Shown piece by piece: positions 18,642 to 27,069 of a stretch of 64,000 bases of DNA; positions within the stretch are counted from its first letter, which is position 1, and each line of letters starts with the position of its first letter. The notes beneath the pieces were generated by a model. The model did no database searches. It was not told where the DNA came from and saw only the letters and a program-made list of their open reading frames with translations. Position numbers and translations under genes: made by a program. Where the stretch lies: positions 360,745-424,744 of the forward strand of contig NZ_SUKF01000001.1 of assembly GCF_005047655.1 (NCBI RefSeq), written 5' to 3'. Source of the DNA: Sinimarinibacterium arenosum (GTDB lineage: Bacteria; Pseudomonadota; Gammaproteobacteria; Nevskiales; Nevskiaceae).

Positions 18642-18690
18642 CCGGATCCCACGTCACCGATTGCGATCGCTGACGTGGGGTCCGGTTTTA
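18642..18690 (+). terminator. Rho-independent terminator of the TonB receptor
   Basis: A 15-bp stem (18642-18656 with 18671-18685, one G-U) is followed by TTTTA. It lies 26 bp after the receptor stop codon and isolates that gene from fabH. Confidence 0.85.
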
Positions 18691-18803
18691 TGCGTTTTGC
18701 CGACCCGGAAGCACTTCGTTCTCCAAATCCTGCGCGGCCCCGGGCCTTCGCCCTGGAGCTCTGCCTGCAATTTGGGTGTCGCGGCTTCGGTTAAGCTTCG
18801 CCC

Positions 18804-19763
18804 ATGGGCTACTCAAAAATCATAGGCACCGGCAGCTATCTGCCGGAAAAAATCGTGACCAACCGCGACCTGGAGTCGCGCATCGAAACCAGCGATGAAT
18901 GGATTGTTTCACGCACCGGAATTGAGGCGCGCCACGTTGCTGCCGACGGTGAGCTGACCAGCGATCTGGCGCTGGCGGCGGCGCAGCGCGCGATGCAAGC
19001 CGCTGGGGTTGGCCCCGCAGAGATTGACCTGATTATCGTGGCCACGACCACGCCGGACATGGTGTTTCCATCGACGGCGTGTCTGCTGCAGGCCAAGCTC
19101 GGCGTCAAGCAGGGCGCGGCGTTTGATGTGCAAGCCGTCTGCACCGGCTTCATCTACGCACTTTCAATCGCGGACAAGATGGTTGCCAGTGGTTCGTATC
19201 GCTGCGCGCTGGTGGTCGGTGCCGAAGTGTTCTCGCGCCTGCTCGACTGGAACGACCGTCGTACCTGCGTGCTGTTTGGTGACGGCGCGGGCGCGGTGAT
19301 CGTGAAACCGTCGGAGGAGCCCGGCATCTACTCGTCTCATCTGCACGCTGATGGCAGCTACAGCCATATTCTCCGTGTCGGTGGCGGCATCGCCGAGGGA
19401 CGTATTCGCGGCAATCCATACCTGGAAATGGATGGACAGGCGGTGTTCAAACTGGCCGTGCGGGTACTCGACGAGTGTTCGCGCGAAGCCTTGGAACACA
19501 ACGGCTTCACCGGCGCCGACGTCGATTGGCTGGTGCCGCATCAGGCCAATCTGCGCATCATCAATGCGACGGCCGACAAGATGGGCATTCCGCGTGAGCG
19601 CGTGGTGACCACGGTGGCCCGGCACGGCAACACTTCGGCGGCATCGGTCCCGCTCGCCCTGGATGGCGCTGTGCGCGACGGACGCATCCAGCCGGGGCAG
19701 CTGCTGATGATGGAAGGCGTCGGTGGCGGCATGACCTGGGGATCTGTGCTGCTGCGCTGGTGA
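18804..19763 (+). CDS. fabH: Beta-ketoacyl-ACP synthase III
   Basis: A 319-residue condensing enzyme that joins acetyl-CoA (or another acyl-CoA primer) to malonyl-ACP to start fatty-acid synthesis. The catalytic triad is intact: Cys113 (QAVCTGF), His246 (PHQANLRI) and Asn276 (HGNTSAAS). The GVGGGMTWG oxyanion segment is near the C-terminus. The length is typical. It stands alone rather than in a plsX-fabHD-acpP cluster, so it may be a second copy with a different primer preference. A weak GC hairpin (19768-19784) follows its stop. Confidence 0.93.
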   Translation: MGYSKIIGTGSYLPEKIVTNRDLESRIETSDEWIVSRTGIEARHVAADGELTSDLALAAAQRAMQAAGVGPAEIDLIIVATTTPDMVFPSTACLLQAKLGVKQGAAFDVQAVCTGFIYALSIADKMVASGSYRCALVVGAEVFSRLLDWNDRRTCVLFGDGAGAVIVKPSEEPGIYSSHLHADGSYSHILRVGGGIAEGRIRGNPYLEMDGQAVFKLAVRVLDECSREALEHNGFTGADVDWLVPHQANLRIINATADKMGIPRERVVTTVARHGNTSAASVPLALDGAVRDGRIQPGQLLMMEGVGGGMTWGSVLLRW

Positions 19764-20392
19764 CCGAGGGCGCCTGACGCGCCCCAAAGCTCCAATTCCG
19801 ACTTCATTCATCAACGCGTCCGCCCGGTGGGCGCGCGCGCTTGCATTGACATTGCCGCGACGTGTGCCGCGCCACACTGGTTCCCTCAAGGTACTCCCGG
19901 CTGTATGGTAGGGAGGCTTCGGTCCCTGGGGGCAACGCCAGCAGGTGAAGTCATGAAGACTCTGGTGCGTCGAAACTGTGGTGTACGACCTGCGGCGTTG
20001 CCGCTACGAGGCGTGCGCTGCTGCTTCTGCGTGCTATTGAGCCTGTTGATCCTGCATATCGGCATGCCGGTGTTGCGTTCTTTGCCGGCTCCACGTGCCC
20101 GCGCAACGTTTACGAGCATGCATGACCCGCGTCCAATGGACGCTGAAGCGATGGTGCCGGTGTCCGGTCGCGGTCCGTATGCGGCAACCGGTCACGTGAG
20201 CTCGCAGATTTTCGATCGAGTGCCCGGATCCGCATCCAGCCGCGTGGCGGCGCTGGCGCGGTGGTGGATGTCCGAGTTGAGCGTTGCCTCGGGTTTCGTT
20301 CTGGCCCTGGACGTGCAGCATTCGCCGCGTGCGCCACCGCGGCGCCTGTGCTGACTGCGTCGTCCCCTCACACAAAAACAGGATCAACACAG
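19764..20392. other. 629-bp gap between fabH and the peroxidase gene
   Basis: This stretch holds one doubtful open frame (19953-20354, listed separately), a weak hairpin after fabH and a small hairpin near 19909-19925 (AGGGA/TCCCT arms). I see no tRNA, repeat or recognised riboswitch. The promoter of the peroxidase gene must lie near its 3' end. Confidence 0.5.
19953..20354 (+). CDS. Doubtful small open frame with one hydrophobic segment
   Basis: 133 codons from an ATG preceded by AGGTGAAG. The product has a basic, cysteine-containing N-terminus, one hydrophobic segment (about 27-43) and an otherwise disordered sequence rich in arginine, proline and serine. I recognise no family. The coding pattern is weaker than in the neighbouring genes, and the frame ends 38 bp before the peroxidase start. 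It may be chance in GC-rich DNA. Confidence 0.3.
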   Translation: MKTLVRRNCGVRPAALPLRGVRCCFCVLLSLLILHIGMPVLRSLPAPRARATFTSMHDPRPMDAEAMVPVSGRGPYAATGHVSSQIFDRVPGSASSRVAALARWWMSELSVASGFVLALDVQHSPRAPPRRLC

Positions 20393-21466
20393 ATGAACAC
20401 AAAACAGGTATCAGATTCCATGTTCGAACAGCGGCGTTCCCGGTCGTGGCTGGCTGGCGGACTGGTTGCAGGGCTCTTGCTGGCCCCTGCGGTCCAGGCC
20501 GCCGACTGGCAGGCGCTGCCGAAGACGGCTCCGGCTCCTGCCGACAACCCGACCACGCCAGCCAAGGTTGAACTCGGCAAGATGCTGTACTTCGATCCGC
20601 GTTTGTCATCGACTGGCACGGTCTCGTGCTTCTCCTGTCACAACGTCATGGAAGGCGGAGACGATCACCGTTCGACCTCGGTGGGTGTGCATGGCCAGAT
20701 CGGCGGGCGCAACGCGCCGACCGTATGGAACGCCGCGTTCCAGTCCGTGCAGTTCTGGGATGGCCGCGCTGCAAGCCTGGAAGATCAGGCCAAGGGGCCG
20801 ATCGTCAATCCGATCGAAATGGGCATGCCCGAACTGGGGCTGGCGGTTGAGCGCATTCAGAAGCTCGCTGGCTATCGTCCATACTTCGATGCTGCGTTCG
20901 GTGCCAAGTCGGCGATCGATGCCGATACCATTGCCAAGGCGATCGCTGCGTACGAACGCACACTGATCACGCCGGACAGTGCTTACGATCGCTTTGTGCG
21001 TGGCGACAAGAAAGCACTGACGGCGCAGCAGCAGCGCGGCATGCAGGCTTTTGCCGATACCGGCTGCGTGGGCTGTCACTCGGGCGCGAACTTCAGCGGA
21101 CCGAGCCTGCCCACTGGCACGGGTTTCTTCATGAAGTTCCCGGTGTTTCCGGATAGCCCGATGGTTGCGCAGTACCGCGTTCTGGATGACGGTGGCAAGG
21201 CGGCCGTGACCGGCAAGACGGCGGACCAGAATATGTGGCGGGTTCCCACCCTGCGCAATCTGACCTACACCGCACCCTACATGCACAACGGCGCGGTCAA
21301 GAGTCTGCCGGAGGCGGTGCGCATGATGGCAGTGACGCAGCTGAGCAAGCAGTTGCCGGATACCGAGGTGGCCGACATCGTCGCCTTCCTGGAGTCGTTG
21401 TCCGGGCCGTTCCCGGAACAGACCATGCCGCATCTGCCGCCGACGCCGGGTGACATGCTCGAATAA
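20393..21466 (+). CDS. Di-heme cytochrome c peroxidase family protein
   Basis: A 357-residue periplasmic protein with a signal peptide (cleavage near VQA-AD, residue 36). Two c-type heme sites are visible: CFSCH at 79-83 and CVGCH at 225-229. The family (CcpA/MauG) reduces hydrogen peroxide with electrons from cytochrome c, or oxidises protein residues. The sequence FWDGRAASLEDQA and the C-terminal YMHNGAVKSLPEAV are typical of CcpA. The ATG at 20393 follows AGGA. An in-frame extension to 20261 lacks a signal-like start. A perfect terminator follows. Confidence 0.92.
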   Translation: MNTKQVSDSMFEQRRSRSWLAGGLVAGLLLAPAVQAADWQALPKTAPAPADNPTTPAKVELGKMLYFDPRLSSTGTVSCFSCHNVMEGGDDHRSTSVGVHGQIGGRNAPTVWNAAFQSVQFWDGRAASLEDQAKGPIVNPIEMGMPELGLAVERIQKLAGYRPYFDAAFGAKSAIDADTIAKAIAAYERTLITPDSAYDRFVRGDKKALTAQQQRGMQAFADTGCVGCHSGANFSGPSLPTGTGFFMKFPVFPDSPMVAQYRVLDDGGKAAVTGKTADQNMWRVPTLRNLTYTAPYMHNGAVKSLPEAVRMMAVTQLSKQLPDTEVADIVAFLESLSGPFPEQTMPHLPPTPGDMLE

Positions 21467-21485
21467 GGCTGCGGTTTAAATACTG

Positions 21486-21519
21486 GGGGGCGCGACGGGT
21501 TCGTCGCGCCCCCTTTTTT
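21486..21519 (+). terminator. Rho-independent terminator of the peroxidase gene
   Basis: A perfect 12-bp GC stem (21486-21497 with 21502-21513), a GGTT loop and six T residues, 19 bp after the stop codon. Confidence 0.93.
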
Positions 21520-21537
21520 GTTCCGGTGCAACGTGGC

Positions 21538-22497
21538 TCAGCGTCCGCTCTGCATCCAGGCTTTACGGATTTCACGTCCGCACTGGACGCTGTCCCAGTA
21601 GGCGCTGGCCGAGAGCTTCTGCCGGGCAAGAATGCCGTAGGTCTGTTTGTCCGCCGAGATCCACGGATAGAAACCCATCAGTCCGGGGCTGCTGAAGCTG
21701 CCGTCGCCGGTCCCCGGTGCGTCCTCGACCCAGTGATTCAGGCTGTAGTGCCAAGCTTCCTTGACCGGGCTCGACACCGCACTCTTGCACACACCAGGCA
21801 ACGTGCAGACCGGGTCGTAGCCCAGATAATCGTGCATGCGCAGCTGGCCCTTCATGATCTTGCGCAGGAACTGTGCGTAGTCGCTGGCGCTGGAACGCAT
21901 GCCGCCGGCCAGCTGCGGCTTGTCGTAGCTGAAGCCGAGTTCGGCGCCGAGCCGGCCCTTGACCTCGGCGGTCAGCTGCTCGGCGCTCATCTTGCCGAGG
22001 CCCATCGATACTGCGAGGCGCTGGCTGTGGCCGCCCCCATAGGAGAACCGGCCGACCTTGGCTTTTTCCTTGTCGTCGTTGCCGCGGGCTTCCATGCAGG
22101 CGCCGACGCTGCGCGACAGCAGGCAGCGCACCGGATTGAACGCGGTATATCCCGAGCGCATCTCAAGCATCGCGACCTGATCGTCGCTGGGACGGGCGTT
22201 GCGGCCGATTTTCTCCAGCACGTAGGCGCCCCAGACCCATTTCGATGCTGAGGCGATCTTCATTTCCGTGCTGGCGCTGTACTCGCTGCCAATCTGTCCG
22301 GAGGCTTGCACACCGTTCTTGTCGCCGATTTCCCAGTAGAAATCGCCCAGTGCGGTGCACTCACGCGCGCTGCGGGCGGTTTCAGCGGCAGCGTTTGCGC
22401 GTTTGTTGGCGGCAGCGGCCGTATCCGAGAAAACAGCGGCGGTTGCTGCGAGTGTGATCAGGCAGGCCAAGGTGGTGCGTCGTGGGGAGGGGGCCAT
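21538..22497 (-). CDS. Exported serine hydrolase, beta-lactamase/penicillin-binding fold
   Basis: A 319-residue protein with a signal peptide (cleavage near AAA-AN). The SxxK active-site motif is SASK in KIASASKWVWG (about 83-86). A YSLNHW segment near 250 may serve as the YxN-type motif. The region FSSPGLMGFYPWI resembles the C-terminal beta-lactamase motif area of the class C-like (PF00144) family. Several cysteines suggest disulfides in the periplasm. The function could be an esterase, peptidase or amidase; true beta-lactamase activity is not implied. The ATG has GGAG upstream. Confidence 0.75.
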   Translation of the reverse strand: MAPSPRRTTLACLITLAATAAVFSDTAAAANKRANAAAETARSARECTALGDFYWEIGDKNGVQASGQIGSEYSASTEMKIASASKWVWGAYVLEKIGRNARPSDDQVAMLEMRSGYTAFNPVRCLLSRSVGACMEARGNDDKEKAKVGRFSYGGGHSQRLAVSMGLGKMSAEQLTAEVKGRLGAELGFSYDKPQLAGGMRSSASDYAQFLRKIMKGQLRMHDYLGYDPVCTLPGVCKSAVSSPVKEAWHYSLNHWVEDAPGTGDGSFSSPGLMGFYPWISADKQTYGILARQKLSASAYWDSVQCGREIRKAWMQSGR

Positions 22498-22630
22498 GGG
22501 GGGAGTCTCCGTTGGTTCGGCAGTAGCCGATACGGTAAAGGTATTGCATGAATGGCGCCTGACGATAACCGATGGGGACGCCGCTGCGACAGCAGGCTAT
22601 GCTTGAGCGCCTCATGACTCTTGGCGCGCG

Positions 22631-22840
22631 ATGAACGAAGACCGTCTGATCGAACTCGAAACCAAGCTGGCTTATCAGGAGGAGACGATCCACGTGCTCA
22701 ACGCCATGGTGACGCAGTTGCAGGCACAGGTATCCGATCTGCAGCGTCTGTGCCGTTCATTGGGTGAGCGCGTACTGCAGATTTCCGATGGTGGCGCGAA
22801 CAAGACATCCATGCTCGACGAGATCCCGCCGCACTACTGA
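22631..22840 (+). CDS. slyX: SlyX family protein
   Basis: A 69-residue coiled-coil protein with the SlyX pattern: IELETKLAYQEETIHVLN at the start and DEIPPHY at the C-terminus. The biochemical role is unknown. It lies 12 bp before a small membrane-protein gene and may be co-transcribed with it. Confidence 0.88.
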   Translation: MNEDRLIELETKLAYQEETIHVLNAMVTQLQAQVSDLQRLCRSLGERVLQISDGGANKTSMLDEIPPHY

Positions 22841-22852
22841 GGCTCTCGCCCC

Positions 22853-23104
22853 ATGGCAGAACTGCTGACCCTGATTGCGGTGCTGGGCTTCCTCGTCCTG
22901 GCCGTGATGGGTGTGCGCCGGCGTCACCTGCATTTTCGCGTGGCCGACTGGCCGCTGGCACGGCAGCTGGAAACGGCGCTGGCACTGGCCTTTGCGTTGT
23001 TTGGTGTACTGGCTTTGTTTGCAGGAGAACGCTGGTTCGCAGCCTGGCTGCTGCTGATGGGGCTGCTGATGCTGACGGCGACCTTGCGCGAATATCGGCG
23101 CTAA
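22853..23104 (+). CDS. Small membrane protein, unknown
   Basis: 83 residues with a hydrophobic N-terminal helix (1-19), a basic loop (RRRHLHFR) and two further hydrophobic segments (about 42-57 and 61-76), ending in EYRR. It probably sits in the inner membrane. I recognise no family. It follows slyX by 12 bp, and its stop overlaps the end of the convergent acyltransferase gene by 4 bases. Confidence 0.6.
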   Translation: MAELLTLIAVLGFLVLAVMGVRRRHLHFRVADWPLARQLETALALAFALFGVLALFAGERWFAAWLLLMGLLMLTATLREYRR

Positions 23105-24204
23105 GTCGATGGCGCGTCGTTGTCCTGGTGCAGTCGCGTGTGTTGTGCCAGCGCGTCGAGTTCGTGCTGCAGGGCTGCTTGTTCCTGGGCGAAATAGCGA
23201 CTGATCGCGGCGTGCATGCGAGGATCGACAAAGCGATGCGCTGAATGTGCAAGCTCCGGCTCAAAGCCGCGCAGGATCTTGTGTTCACCTTGTACGCCGG
23301 CGTCGAAGTGCTGCAGTCCGTGCGCAATCGCGTGTTCGATTCCCTGGTAGTAGCACAGCTCGAAATGCAGCCCGTCGATGTCGGCTTCGGCACCCCAGTG
23401 TCTGCCGAACAGCGTATCGCCATCTTCGAAGAAAAAGGCTGCGGCGACGATCCGTTCCCGGTGCTGTGCCAGACAGAACTGCATGCGGGCCCCGAAGTTG
23501 CGGGCCCAGTCACGCAGGCAGGCGAGGTTCAGATACGGCCGCTGGCCACGCACCTCATAGGTGCGCGCATATAGCGCATAAACCGTATTCCACTGCGAGT
23601 CATCAAGCGTGTCGCCGGCACACCAATGGATATCAAGCGCGCTCGCCAGCTGCTTGCGGCGCTCGGCGCGAATATTCTTGCGCCGCCGCGCATTCAGCAC
23701 AGCCAGAAACGCGTCAAAGTCCGCGAATGCACGGTTGTGCCAGACGTAACGCAGCTGGGCCCGCTGCAGCCAGCCGTGTGCGGCCAGCAGCCGGCTCTCG
23801 GATGCGGGCAGGTACAACAGATGGGCGCTGGATGCCTGCTGTACGTGCAGTTGATCCATGAACGCATCGGCTATTTGCAGGCGCCCCGTGTCAGTGGCCG
23901 CAATCAGGCGTGGGCCAGGAACCGGGGTGAACGGGACGCAGCAGACGAGCTTGGGGTAATAGGCCAGGCCTTGTTGCTGATAAGCCTGGGCGATCTGGAA
24001 ATCGAATACGAATTCGCCCCAGGAGTGGCTCTTGCGATAGCACGGCGCCCAGGCGCCATCGTTCAGACGGATGGGCGTCGGGATCCAGCCGATGGCGGGC
24101 GTGACACAACCGTGCCGCTCCAGCGGTTGCAGGTAGGCGGCGGACGTAAACAAAGATCCGGCGCTGAGGCCGGATTCTGCGGATTCTGGGGTGGAGGCAG
24201 GCAT
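23101..24204 (-). CDS. COG3146 (DUF482) GNAT/FemAB-like acyltransferase
   Basis: A 367-residue protein of the FemAB-like group within the GNAT superfamily, often called peptidogalycan biosynthesis protein. Marker segments include CYRKSHSWGEFVFDF near 55-69, NARRRKNIRAERRK near 170-183, and GLHFELCYYQGIEHAI with GVQGEHKILRGFEP in the C-terminal half. The enzymatic reaction is not established for the family. It is convergent with the small membrane protein gene (4-base overlap of stops). Confidence 0.82.
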   Translation of the reverse strand: MPASTPESAESGLSAGSLFTSAAYLQPLERHGCVTPAIGWIPTPIRLNDGAWAPCYRKSHSWGEFVFDFQIAQAYQQQGLAYYPKLVCCVPFTPVPGPRLIAATDTGRLQIADAFMDQLHVQQASSAHLLYLPASESRLLAAHGWLQRAQLRYVWHNRAFADFDAFLAVLNARRRKNIRAERRKQLASALDIHWCAGDTLDDSQWNTVYALYARTYEVRGQRPYLNLACLRDWARNFGARMQFCLAQHRERIVAAAFFFEDGDTLFGRHWGAEADIDGLHFELCYYQGIEHAIAHGLQHFDAGVQGEHKILRGFEPELAHSAHRFVDPRMHAAISRYFAQEQAALQHELDALAQHTRLHQDNDAPST

Positions 24205-24277
24205 GCCCGGCTAGCCTAAGCGCCGCCGGGCACGTTGGCCACATCGCCTCGCGAACCCTCGCGCGAGGCAGCGGCGA

Positions 24278-24514
24278 TTACTGCGTAAGCATCGCGTAAA
24301 GCTGATCCTTCAGGTGGACACGCTTCATCTTGGCTTGCTCGACGACGTCGTCCGACGGCGTTTCGATTTCTTCTTCCATCCGGCGGACTTCGCGGTCGGC
24401 GTCGTGGTATTCCTCGAACAGGCGTGCAAAGTGCGCGTTCGTTGTTTTCAGCTCGTGAATCTTGTCCCGCAGCTCGGGGAATTCATGAACCAGATCATGC
24501 TTTTCAATCGTCAT
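24278..24514 (-). CDS. YdcH/DUF465 family protein
   Basis: 78 residues, helical, with the YdcH signature: HEFPELRDKIHELKTTNAHF (11-30) and ADREVRRMEEE. It is a small cytosolic protein of unknown role. It lies between the COG3146 and arfB genes on the same strand with spacers of about 75-80 bp. Confidence 0.85.
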   Translation of the reverse strand: MTIEKHDLVHEFPELRDKIHELKTTNAHFARLFEEYHDADREVRRMEEEIETPSDDVVEQAKMKRVHLKDQLYAMLTQ

Positions 24515-24595
24515 GGAATCGTGCGCTTGTGTGTGTTTGGACGGCCAGTGTCGCGCGGTCCGGGAAGCGCGGCGTTGATGCCGGTCAATGGCGGC

Positions 24596-25018
24596 TCAGT
24601 CGTCGATGGAGCTGCGCAGCGATTTCAGCCGACCGTGCCGGACTTTGCTGTCGACGCGCTTGCGCTGCGCCGACCGTGGGGGGCGGGTTGCCTTGCGTGC
24701 CTTGGGAATGTGCCCGGCGGCCTGGATCAGCGCAACCAAACGCTCCAGCGCATCGGCGCGGTTCTGTTCGAGGCTGCGAAAACGCTGTGCCTTGATCACC
24801 AGGACACCGTCGCTGCCAATCCGGCGGTCTTTCATCCCCAGCAGGCGCTGCTGATGATCCACCGGCAATGATGAGTGCGGGATGTCGAAACGCAGATGAA
24901 TCGCGTTGGAGGTCTTGTTGACGTTCTGACCGCCGGCGCCCTGCGCGCGGATTGCGCTGAGTTCGACTTCGTCAGCCGCCAGCGACAGCCCGGCACCGAT
25001 GTCAATTCGGTCGTTCAT
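24596..25018 (-). CDS. arfB: Alternative ribosome-rescue factor / peptidyl-tRNA hydrolase ArfB
   Basis: A 140-residue class-I release-factor-like protein that frees peptides from stalled ribosomes. The catalytic GGQ is at 29-31 (GAGGQNVNKTSNA). The C-terminal tail is basic (KARKATRPPRSAQRKRVDSK) and would enter the empty mRNA channel. I chose the ATG at 25018; an in-frame start at 25102 would overlap the upstream peptidase-like gene. It begins 16 bp after the stop of the DUF885 gene. Confidence 0.92.
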   Translation of the reverse strand: MNDRIDIGAGLSLAADEVELSAIRAQGAGGQNVNKTSNAIHLRFDIPHSSLPVDHQQRLLGMKDRRIGSDGVLVIKAQRFRSLEQNRADALERLVALIQAAGHIPKARKATRPPRSAQRKRVDSKVRHGRLKSLRSSIDD

Positions 25019-25034
25019 CGGTGCCGGGCGCGGA

Positions 25035-26843
25035 TCAGCTGGCCGATCTTTCGGCGATCCAGCGGTCGATTTTCTGCTCAAGGATATCCAGCGGCACGGC
25101 ACCGTCCTTCAGCACCTGGGTATGGAAGTCGCGGATGTCGAAGCGCTCACCCAGTGCTTTTTCGGCTTTCATGCGCAGGGCCTTGATCCGCAGTTCGCCG
25201 ATCTTGTAAGCCAACGCCTGGCCGGGAATCGCCATGTAGCGCTCGGCTTCGGCCACCGACTGGGTCTTGCTCTGGGCGGAATTGGCCAGCATGTAGTCGA
25301 TCACCCGCTCGCGGCTCCAGCCCTTGGCGTGCAGGCCGGTATCGACCACCAGGCGGATCGCGCGCCACAGCTCGTTCTGCAGGTAGCCGAAATAGCTGTA
25401 CGGATCCTGGTACACGCCCAGTTCCTTGCCCAGCGATTCGGTGTACAGCGCCCAGCCCTCGACGAAGGCGGTGACGCCGCCAAAACGGCGGAACGCCGGT
25501 ACCCCTTCCAGCTCCTGCTGGATCGCCAGCTGGAAGTGGTGGCCGGGAATCGCCTCGTGCAGGTAAAGATCTTCCATGTCCCAGGTCTTGCGCGTCGGCA
25601 GGTCGTAGGTGTTGACGTAGAAGATGCCGGGGCGGCTGCCGTCCTCGCTCGGCGACTGGTATTCACCACCCGCTGCGGACTTGGCGCGGAACGGTTCGAT
25701 CGGGCGGATCTCGAAACCGGCCTTGGGTGTGACCGAGAACAGCGTCGGCACGCCGGCGTCGACGCGCTCGCGCAGGCTGTTGTAGGCGGCCAGCAGTGCG
25801 TCCTCGCTGTCGAACTCGAAGCGCTTGTCGGTCTTCAAGAACTCGAAGAACGCGTGCAGATCGCCCTTGAAGCCGACCTGCGCAATGACGCTCTTCATTT
25901 CCTTGTGGATGCGGTCCACCTCATCCAGTCCGATCTGATGGATCTGTTCCGGCGTCAGGTCGGTGGTGGTGACACTGCGCACGTTGTACGCGTACCAGGC
26001 CTTGCCCATCGGCAGTGCACCCATGCCGGCGGTGCTGCGCGCACGCGGCAGATATTCACTGCGGATGTAGTCGCGCAGGCGGCGGTAGCTGGGATTGATC
26101 TGGCGGTCGATCATCGCGGAATACGCCGCGGTCAGCCGTTCACGTTCGGCGGCGCTGAACGATTCGGGCATGTTCGCGACCGGCTTGTAGAACAGGCTCT
26201 GCGTAGGGTCGTCTGCGATCAGCGCGTCGAGCTGGTCGACCGAGCGTTCCATCAGGATGCGCGGTTGCACGACGCCTTTCTTCACGCCTTCACGCATGTT
26301 GGCGATGGCCTGCTCGAACAGTGCCGGCACGCCGTCGACGCGCTTGAGCCAGTTGTCGTAGTCCTGCACGGTCGCGAACGGCTGCGCCGAGGTTCCGGAT
26401 CCGAGCTGCGCGAGCAGGCCGGCAATGTTGTAGAACTGATTGATCGGGATCAGCTCGCCGGGGAATTCGTCACTTTCCAGCGACTCGCGACGGTCATGCT
26501 TGAAGATCTCGACGCTGAGCTGATCCTGCTGGCTGAGGGTTGCCGTATCCAGTGCGCTGACGCGATCCAGCCACTTCTGGTGGAACGCATGCTGTCGTGC
26601 GATTTCCTCCGGGGCCAGGAAATTCGGCATCTGGTCGTTGTAGCGCGGATCGCCGACGTAGGTAGCCTCAATCGGATTCAGTGCCAGATATTCCTGCCAG
26701 AAATCGGCGAACAGCTGCTGCGCCTGCGAGGTTTCAGCCGTGCCGGTGTTTGCGGCTTTCGGGGCATCGGGGGCAGGCGCTACCGCCGGGCCGGCACAGG
26801 CGGTACACAGCAGTAGGATCGGCAGCCATCGGGCAAAGGACAT
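25035..26843 (-). CDS. DUF885 metallopeptidase-like lipoprotein
   Basis: A 602-residue exported protein. The N-terminus has a short hydrophobic signal with cysteines at 13 and 16, suggesting a lipoprotein although the lipobox is not ideal. The rest matches the DUF885 family. The zinc-peptidase-like motif HEAIPGHH is at 429-436 and EGWALY at 462-467, both strongly conserved in the family. The likely role is periplasmic peptide hydrolysis, as known DUF885 members resemble M3/M32-type metallopeptidases. arfB follows 16 bp later. Confidence 0.85.
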   Translation of the reverse strand: MSFARWLPILLLCTACAGPAVAPAPDAPKAANTGTAETSQAQQLFADFWQEYLALNPIEATYVGDPRYNDQMPNFLAPEEIARQHAFHQKWLDRVSALDTATLSQQDQLSVEIFKHDRRESLESDEFPGELIPINQFYNIAGLLAQLGSGTSAQPFATVQDYDNWLKRVDGVPALFEQAIANMREGVKKGVVQPRILMERSVDQLDALIADDPTQSLFYKPVANMPESFSAAERERLTAAYSAMIDRQINPSYRRLRDYIRSEYLPRARSTAGMGALPMGKAWYAYNVRSVTTTDLTPEQIHQIGLDEVDRIHKEMKSVIAQVGFKGDLHAFFEFLKTDKRFEFDSEDALLAAYNSLRERVDAGVPTLFSVTPKAGFEIRPIEPFRAKSAAGGEYQSPSEDGSRPGIFYVNTYDLPTRKTWDMEDLYLHEAIPGHHFQLAIQQELEGVPAFRRFGGVTAFVEGWALYTESLGKELGVYQDPYSYFGYLQNELWRAIRLVVDTGLHAKGWSRERVIDYMLANSAQSKTQSVAEAERYMAIPGQALAYKIGELRIKALRMKAEKALGERFDIRDFHTQVLKDGAVPLDILEQKIDRWIAERSAS

Positions 26844-27069
26844 GGAATGCTCCTGATTCTCGGTTTTGACCGCCGCGACGCTAGCATGACCGCGTTGAGC
26901 TTTCCTGAGGGGTTTGTCCTATATCGACGGACGCGGTGAGGTGGGGGGGTCTTTCGCATCGGTGTCTTCACTGCTGAGCTACCATCGGCGCCATCCGTGG
27001 CCTTGAAGCACTGGCGCGGTTCATGCTTTGAAGCTCGCGTGTCGGCCCGAATCTGAAAGAAACCATTTG

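Noticed and set aside
19905-19930. Possible cyclic-di-GMP riboswitch upstream of the peroxidase region
   Set aside because: Only a short AGGGA/TCCCT hairpin is present; the conserved GEMM core sequences are absent.
24999-26816. 605-codon open frame antisense to the DUF885 gene
   Set aside because: The minus-strand product carries HEAIPGHH and EGWALY and a lipoprotein start; the plus-strand frame has no motif and a histidine/glutamine-rich shadow composition.
26938-26960. Run of seven G upstream of the TonB receptor as a phase-variable tract
   Set aside because: It lies about 120 bp before the start codon, is short, and similar G runs occur elsewhere by chance in this GC-rich DNA.
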